From NCBI RefSeq assembly GCF_026210795.1, contig NC_089458.1:1302001-1366000 (forward strand): a stretch of DNA of 64,000 bases. The letters run 5' to 3'. Origin of the DNA: Rhizophagus irregularis. Taxonomy: Eukaryota; Glomeromycota; Glomeromycetes; Glomerales; Glomeraceae. A program made the position numbers and the translations under genes. The notes beneath the pieces are model-generated. The model was given only the letters and a program-made list of their open reading frames with translations. It did no database searches and was not told the origin of the DNA. Below, one piece after another: positions 57,861 through 64,000 of the stretch (the stretch's first letter is position 1; each line of letters starts with the position of its first letter).

Positions 57861-59950
57861 ATGTCTCATAATTCTTCTCAGGATAACTTACCTTTTGTAT
57901 TAGATAATGAAGAAAATGAAGAGTTTGAAGAGTCTATATCTCTTCAAGTAACTTCTCACAAACAGAAACATAAAAAGTATTTACCCGAAGAAGAGAATGA
58001 ACCTTCAAACACTGGTGATTTGGCACCATTATTATCTAATTCTTCACGAGACTCCATAGCACCAGATTCAAATAGTATATTAGTTTTAGAAAATGGAGAT
58101 ACCTTAAGAATGCCAAAGGATGGCGGTTCATTTTTTGAAAGCTTTTTAAATATGGCAAATAGTATTATAGGAGCTGGTAAGATTAAAAATTTTCTTAATT
58201 TACTAACTAGATCAATAAATAAATATTAATTAAAATTATTATTTATTTACTAACTATCTCTTATTTATAGGTATTATCGGTTAGTATCATTTCACGGACT
58301 TCATTTTATGAATTCCGTAAATTGTAGCCATTTGAACCTGTTTTTGATTATAGGACTGCCGTTCGCATTTCGTGAGTCTGGTGTATTTGCCGGTGTTATT
58401 CTTTTAATAGGACTCACGGTTTTGGTAGATTGGACGATACGACTTTTGATCTATAATGCTAAATTATCAGGACGAAACTCATATCAAGAGGTTATGCAAT
58501 TTTGTTTTGGAAAGAGTGGACTGATAATAATATCCGGATTTCAATTTGTATTTGCATTTGGAGGTGAGAAAAATTTTTATGTCTTTTGAATAATGTTTTC
58601 ATTAACAAATTTGTTAAATCATAATTAATTATTTTTAGGAATGTGTGCATTCTGTGTTGTTATAGGTAAATAAATAATCGTTAATAATAATTTGCCCAAA
58701 CTTTTCCTTTGTACATATTAAGATGAGAAAAAGAAAAACAATATTCATAAATACTTTAGGTGACACAATTCCTCACGTCATTGCATCGCTATTTCCCGCC
58801 ATAATAAAGATCCCGGTTCTTAATCTTTTTACGGATCGTTATTTTGTTATCATGTTTTGTACTATTTTCATATCATATCCATTATCTTTGTACCGAGATA
58901 TTTCAAAGTTGTCTAAAGCAAGTGGATTGGCTTTAGTATCGATGACTGTTATAGTAACATCTGTTGTAATAGAGGCTCCTCAAGTTGATCAAAAATTAAG
59001 GGGTAGCAGTGAGGAAACTTGGACTTTTGTTCAACCACAAATATTTCAGGTAGGATTTACGCAATTATTCAATTTTAGAAAATAATTATTCTCTAATCGT
59101 TTTTTTTAACTTACTAGTCAATTGGTATAATTAGTTTTGGTAAATATATTTTCTTAACCAGAAATTTTACTGCGATGGATATACTTAAATATTGTTATAA
59201 TTTGTAGCTTTTGTTTGTCATCACAACAGTTTGTTGATTTTCGATTCATTGCGTAAACCCACGTTGAATCGATTTGCGGCAGTAACACACTTATCTACGG
59301 GAATATCAATGCTAGCATGTTTACTGGTAGCTTTGGTCGGATATCTGGTGTTTACTGATAAAACAGAAGGTTATTTCTAATACAATAAATACATTGAAGC
59401 TATTGAAATTATTACGCTTTATATTGACACCTTTTTTCCTTTCTTTCAGGAAATATTTTAAACAATTTTCCCAAAGATAACGTTATTATAAACATAGCAA
59501 GATTTTGTTTCGGATTCAATATGTTTACAACTTTACCATTGGAAGCATTTGTTTGCAGAGAGGTATTTATGCTTTAATTGCAATAAATATTTTATCTAGG
59601 CATGTTAAAATTAATGTTTATCTTAATATTTTTAGTCAATTGAGATATATTATTTCTCAAATGCACCATTTTCAATGAAACGACACGTGATCTCGACTAC
59701 TGTACTCGTTGTGTGTGCAATGATAGTGTCATTGTTAACAAGTGATTTAGGCATTGTATTAGAATTGACAGGTGGATGTTCAGCAACAGCATTAGCTTAT
59801 ATTTTACCTCCTGTATGTTTCCTTAAATTGTCGTCAGGGAAATGGTGGAGTAGGAAAAAACTACCAGCCGTATTATGTGTTGGGTTTGGAATAGCTGTAA
59901 TGATACTAAGTACCATTTTAAGTATAATAAAAATTTATAAAAATTTTTAA
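57861..59950 (+). CDS. AVT/SLC38-family amino-acid transporter
   Basis: A transmembrane amino-acid transporter (Aa_trans family), closest in layout to yeast AVT vacuolar transporters and animal SLC38. Nine exons: 57861-58176, 58271-58279 (9 nt), 58354-58563, 58639-58665 (27 nt), 58760-59049, 59118-59139 (22 nt), 59218 to about 59368, about 59450-59562, then to 59950. Joined product: an acidic soluble N-tail (about 90 aa), then NMANSIIGAGIIGLPFAFRE (family signature at TM1, created by the 9-nt exon), about eleven membrane spans, ISFAFVCHHNSLLIF (signature centre), FGFNMFTTLPLEAFVCRE and a C-terminal TGGCSATALAYILPP. Likely vacuolar or plasma-membrane proton-coupled amino-acid transport; direction not deducible. 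The acidic N-tail (DNEENEEFEESIS) could be a regulatory or sorting region. Confidence 0.9.
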
Positions 59951-60890
59951 AGCACAAACGAATTATGAATCTTTAATATAATTATTTATGTTAAAAAAAA
60001 AAGTATTATTGAGATAGAAAATTTAAATCATAGAATATTTTATATAATAATTATAATTAGATCATTTATATACTTATATTGTAAGTGGCAACAAATTTTT
60101 TTTATTTCTCTTTTTATTTAATAGAGACATATACAGTATGTTTATTCATTTGTATCAACAATTTTATTATGAAAAATAGAGTCTTATGAAGCCATTGTTT
60201 AATATATAATCTTCGGAGAATAAATCATACTATCACAACTAAATTTCATTTCAACATAAAAGATACTCATATTACTCACATCAATATTTTAAACCTGATT
60301 TATTACAAAATTTGGTCTTATTTTTGATGTATGTAGTTGGTGAATTTTGGAAAGTGCCCTTAATACTGTTCTCTTACATTTAGGTGCAAGATCAAAACCA
60401 GACTTCGATTATTCTCCTTTAACTATCTATTAACCATGAGTGAAATCACACCAAGCTCGTCCTGAACAGTATATATGATCTGATACTAGCAGCTTCACAG
60501 TTATTTTTCCATCTCTCTCACTGGCGATTTACGTTTCTTCACAAACCTTTCACGAAAACTCACAAGTGCTATCTACAACTATCACACCTATTGTTATCTA
60601 AAATAATGAAATCTGAAAACACAAAATCTATTCCCTACAATATTTACTTACATTTGAAAGAAGTTGAAAATTGTTATAACAAGGCATAGAAAGATTTTCC
60701 AAAAGTCAATAAGCAAATCAGTTATCAACCAGTTTTGGTTTTTAGGTCCTTTAACCCTAAAAGTTTCTTACGGACAAAATATCTAATTGTTCTTTAGTCT
60801 TCACTTCCAAACATGGTCTTAGTGCATTAGGGCAAAACGTTCAGTGAGTCGTTCAGTGGCGGAAATTAATATAAACTATCGGAGAGTCTG

Positions 60891-60898
60891 CACGTGAT
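60891..60898 (+). promoter_or_regulatory. CACGTGAT element before eIF2-beta
   Basis: Exact CACGTGAT, 154 bp before ATG 61045, same orientation and similar distance as at TIM22. It is followed by two ATGACTCAT/TGACTCATTG words (60910-60940), which resemble Gcn4/AP-1 sites (TGACTCA) and suit a translation-factor promoter. Confidence 0.45.
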
Positions 60899-60909
60899 TG
60901 ATGTGTTGT

Positions 60910-60945
60910 TATGACTCATCGTAATTTTATGACTCATTGTAATTT
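60910..60945 (+). promoter_or_regulatory. Two TGACTCA (Gcn4/AP-1-like) sites
   Basis: TGACTCATCGTAATTTTA and TGACTCATTGTAATTTTG follow each other with 21-bp spacing, 105-135 bp before the eIF2-beta start. TGACTCA is the bZIP (Gcn4) consensus core. Both the site and the surrounding 20 bp are duplicated. Confidence 0.5.
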
Positions 60946-61044
60946 TGAATGATTATCTTATAAATAAGGCATAATTCAGGGTACACTTTAATAATTAAAA
61001 TAACCCTTGATCTATTTATTTTTTTCGAATTCTAAGCTGAAACC

Positions 61045-62621
61045 ATGTCAGACATTGAAAACGATCAACAAGAGAAACAAAATTTGGAAGAAGAGAAGAG
61101 CGAAGAAGTACAGAGTGAAGAAGTACTTATGATTATATATATATATTCGGTTATTTATATTTTGCTTTTATATTATATAGTTGCTGTTTGATCCTTCTCT
61201 GAAAAAGAAGAAAAAGAAAAAGAAAGCTGTAATTTTTGAGGATGAAATAGAAAATGACGAGGATGCTGAAAATCAAGCAGAAAATGGGGATAAATCAGGT
61301 AAAATGAATTAATTAATTGGATGAATTAATATCTGATGCAGTAAAATATATTGGAGTTACAACTATCATTGATCTAATCTTTATGATAACACCAGCCGAA
61401 GCCAATGAAGAAGAAGTAAAAGCAGATGATGATGATATTTCAATATTTGCTGACATGAAGAAAAAGAAAAAGAAAAAGAAGGAAGCAGCTGATGTAAATA
61501 TCCCTCTAGATTTTTTTTTTTGTGTTAATAGGTTTATTGAATAATTGTCCTGATGTTTTATTCCTTTACCTTGCAATAGAAAGAAAAGACAGAAGAAGAA
61601 GCCGCAGAACCTTCTGAATTTGGTGATCTACCACCCAAGAGAAAGAAGAAGAAGAAGACAGATATGTTGGAATTTGAAAAACAATTAAAGGAAGGTGATG
61701 AAGTCGAAAATAGACAAGATGATGACATATTTGTTGGAGAAGGTGAGCAAGATGTTAAAGAAACAAAAGTTGAAGAAGCCTGGCTTAATTCAGATCGAGA
61801 TTATACATATCAAGAAGTATGTATTTTTTGCTAATTAAGAGAGAAATTATTATAAATGTTTTCTATTAAAAAAAAAAATATTATTAGTTTTTCTTAAATT
61901 CGTTATCAATTTTGTAATTATAGCTTTTGGGACGAGTCTTTCAAATTCTTCGGCAAAATAATCCCGAGCTTGCTGGTGAAAAGAAAAGATATACAATTGT
62001 ACCACCCTCAGTTCATCGCGAAGGAAATAAAAAGACGATATTCGCAAACGTTGCAGATATTTGCAAAAGGTTAAAAAATTGAAGAATTTTCAAATTCGTT
62101 TTATAATTTCGAATTCAATTTGATAATATGATATTATATATACTCGTTACAGGATGCACAGACAACCTGAACACGTAATTCAATTCTTATTTACTGAATT
62201 GGGTACAAGTGGTTCAATCGACGGTTCACAACGTTTGGTCATCAAAGGTCGTTTTCAGCAAAAACAGATCGAAAATGTTTTGCGTCGGTACATAGGTATT
62301 TAGATGGATTTATAAAGTTGTTATAAATTAGGAGAATGAGCTAACATGTGTAAAATGATCATCTATTCAGTCGAGTACGTTACTTGCAAGACTTGTAAGT
62401 CTCCTGATACAATTCTTACCAAAGAAAATCGTATTTTCTTCCAACAATGTGAAAGTTGTGGATCAACAAGATCAGTTTCTGCGATTAAATCAGGTACTTT
62501 ACATACATATATTATCATTGTATTTATGAATGATGGAATTCTTTAACGTGAATTCTTTTTCATGTTATAAACAGGTTTCAAAGCACAAACAGAAAAGAGA
62601 AGAAGACAAGCTGCTCAATAA
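61045..62621 (+). CDS. SUI3: Translation initiation factor eIF2 subunit beta
   Basis: Beta subunit of eIF2, which with GTP delivers initiator Met-tRNA to the 40S ribosome. Eight or so exons; the N-terminal half holds three lysine blocks (KKKKKKKK at about 61201-61230, again at 61459-61485, and KRKKKKK near 61642), the K-boxes that bind eIF5 and eIF2B-epsilon. The conserved domain has [20 protein letters not shown] followed by [20 protein letters not shown], then [20 protein letters not shown] and [20 protein letters not shown]. The C-terminal zinc ribbon is CKTC...CESC with the usual long spacer and the end reads [15 protein letters not shown]. All key residues are in place. Exon borders in the acidic N-terminal part (61283-61400) are less sure than the rest. 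Confidence 0.94.
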
Positions 62622-63130
62622 CAAAAAAAAAAAATCAGTCACAAAAAATTTTATCTTTCGGGTATGTCTTAACTATTTGGTTCTTTATTGTACATTCTAT
62701 TCTAATTTTCTTTATTTTTAGATCGGAAATGGATAGAATATGTGTGTATATAATTATCAACAATATTTGTTTGGTTAAAAAGTGTACACAAGAAAGGAGG
62801 ATTGACTTTGTTGGTTGAAGCCGACGGATTTCGGGAAATTAGAATAAGAAATTGAAAAAGTATCATTTATAATAAAAAAAATTGCTTAATACTGTAGTTC
62901 AAACCAAAAACACTATAAATTGATAACTATACATGTGATTTTATTTTAGATAATATAACTGTTGATCCAATATTATAATGTATTAGACTAATTTCCTTTT
63001 CTAATGTCGATCAAACTTTAAACTAATTTAATTTATATCTTATCTCAATAAACGAATTTTATTTAAGAAGTATAAATTACCAGGAAACGCAATCGGCTTT
63101 ACCTTGACTTTCAAAGACCATAAATCTAAG
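62622..63130. other. Intergenic region (eIF2-beta / amidase)
   Basis: AT-rich 3' region and short promoter. The frame at 62530-62721 is a read-through of the last eIF2-beta intron and exon in the wrong phase. Nothing else seen. Confidence 0.5.
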
Positions 63131-64000
63131 ATGAAAGTTGGTAGGGATTATCATTAAATTCGATAAATTATTCATATTCAAAAGTAAAAAATCGTGATTT
63201 AATGTAAATTCAAAGCATGTCTACAGTTTAATCAAATTATCGGTGAAGTTGAAAGAAATCAAAATTTCGCGTCTAAGTTGCTGGAAAAGTATGTTTTCCT
63301 TGGTATTTTGAAACAGGAACTTTGAACCGTTCTTAATATCATACTTGAAATGCAGATATCAACCAGGTGATATTGACATTCTAGTTCTTTCGGAAATGGC
63401 CTTTACCGGTATATATAATCAAATAGTTCATACCTATTTCGCTTTACCGAATTTAAATCAGTATTTATTGATATTAGGTTACGTTTTCAAAGATAAGGAC
63501 CATATTAAGCCATATTTAGAAGACTCTGAGACAGGAACTTCAGTTCAATGGGCCAAAGATCAAGGTTAGTTTTAACATATATTTAATAAAATTGAAACAT
63601 TGAAAATATATTTATTTCTAAATTTTTCTACAAAGCTATTAGATTACGTGCATTTGTCGTAGTCGGATATCCACAAATTGTAAAAGGCATCAGAAATGAT
63701 AAAATTCATTTAATTGATAGATATCATATTAGCCAAATGATTTTAACGTATGATTTCAAAATTTAAACAGGAAATCCAGACAGATACTATAATAGTATAT
63801 GTTTTATTGATCCGTATGGTAAACTTATTGAAACATATCAGAAGTCTCACTTGTTTTCAACAGATGAAAGTTGGGCTGAAGAAGGTCCTGGATTCAAATC
63901 AATAAATGTTCCTAATCTGGGAAAGGTTCGTCTCTTTAGCAAGTTAAATTGTAACATTATTACAAAAATAATGTTAAAAATTTAAGTTTCTTCAAAAGAT
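63131..64000 (+). CDS. NTA1-like protein N-terminal amidase, nitrilase superfamily (partial)
   Basis: A nitrilase-superfamily amidohydrolase resembling NTA1, which deamidates N-terminal Asn/Gln and so feeds the N-degron pathway. The first coding exon is only 10 nt (63131-63140, ATG AAA GTT G); joined to the exon at 63216 it gives MKVACLQFNQIIGEVERNQN, the expected start of this family. Next exons give YQPGDIDILVLSEMAFTG (catalytic Glu in LSEMAF), a splice to YVFKDKDHIKPYLEDSETGT, then AIRLRAFVVVGYPQI and NPDRYYNSICFIDPYGKLIE with TYQKSHLF (catalytic Lys). The catalytic Cys lies beyond the window. The junction between GYPQI and NPDRYYNS does not fit a standard donor in phase, so that intron border is open. 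The frame leaves the window in an intron after 63927. Confidence 0.85.

Larger units (their letters stand above)
59951..61044. other. Intergenic region (transporter / eIF2-beta)
   Basis: The first 300 bp are AT-rich 3' region. From about 60290 to 60870 the composition is less AT-rich; on the minus strand a short open piece reads CPNALRPCLEVKTKEQLDIL (about 60775-60835), perhaps a relic of a coding repeat. A CACGTGAT element stands at 60891-60898. Confidence 0.45.

Noticed and set aside
1-64000. TACTGTA/TACAGTA word seen in many intergenic regions
   Set aside because: A rough expectation for a 7-mer with two G/C in DNA this AT-rich is already about a dozen hits in 64 kb, so the recurrence is not clearly above chance.
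1-64000. CRISPR arrays, bacterial operons, riboswitches, rRNA and complete tRNA genes
   Set aside because: Looked for and not seen; the window is eukaryotic nuclear DNA with spliceosomal introns, and no cloverleaf with both A and B boxes was found.

Overview
The window is nuclear DNA of an AT-rich, intron-rich fungus. Introns are short (mostly 50-110 bp, GT..AG), intergenic DNA is full of homopolymers and microsatellites, and the proteins are fungal or generic eukaryotic. The inbred array of divergent Hsp70-like genes, a low-complexity F-box protein and an EBP-type sterol isomerase fit an arbuscular mycorrhizal fungus (Glomeromycotina, Rhizophagus-like). That assignment is an inference from gene content and base composition; no marker gene is present to prove it.

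Layout. 1-4.4 kb: start of an unidentified minus-strand gene, a secreted class 3 lipase, and two tail-to-tail Pmp3 membrane proteolipid genes. 6.4-16.0 kb: an array of coiled-coil/Hsp70-like genes: one intact copy, one copy with a frame-breaking deletion, and two decayed copies between them. 16-27.9 kb: gene-poor DNA with a decayed transposon-like repeat, one unidentified single-exon gene, several minisatellites and about 9 kb without a credible gene. 27.9-34.4 kb: a RhoGEF (DH domain) gene and a sideroflexin gene. 34.4-40.5 kb: repeats (fold-back element, inverted repeats, polypurine tract, minisatellite). 40.5-46 kb: F-box protein, TIM22, V-ATPase subunit C. 48.4-64 kb: a compact housekeeping segment with nucleoporin Nup84/Nup107, MIX17/CHCHD2, TAF8, a small unidentified protein, EBP sterol isomerase, an AVT/SLC38 amino-acid transporter, eIF2-beta and the start of an NTA1-like N-terminal amidase.

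Functionally the named genes are dispersed housekeeping functions, not a pathway cluster: mitochondrial import and carriers (TIM22, sideroflexin, MIX17), vacuole acidification and transport (V-ATPase C, AVT), nuclear pore and basal transcription (Nup107, TAF8), translation initiation (eIF2-beta), sterol synthesis (EBP) and membrane stress proteolipids (Pmp3). The accessory part is the Hsp70-like array, where duplication, internal coiled-coil repeat expansion and decay can be read side by side. Exon coordinates in the entries were derived by hand from splice consensus, reading phase and family conservation.

The most notable signals are the exon-encoded coiled-coil domain spliced in phase onto an Hsp70-like ATPase in two neighbouring copies, several micro-exons (9, 12, 22, 26 and 27 nt, plus a 10-nt first coding exon), a recurrent CACGTGAT element in front of several genes, and a 153-bp terminal-inverted-repeat element flanked by TA.
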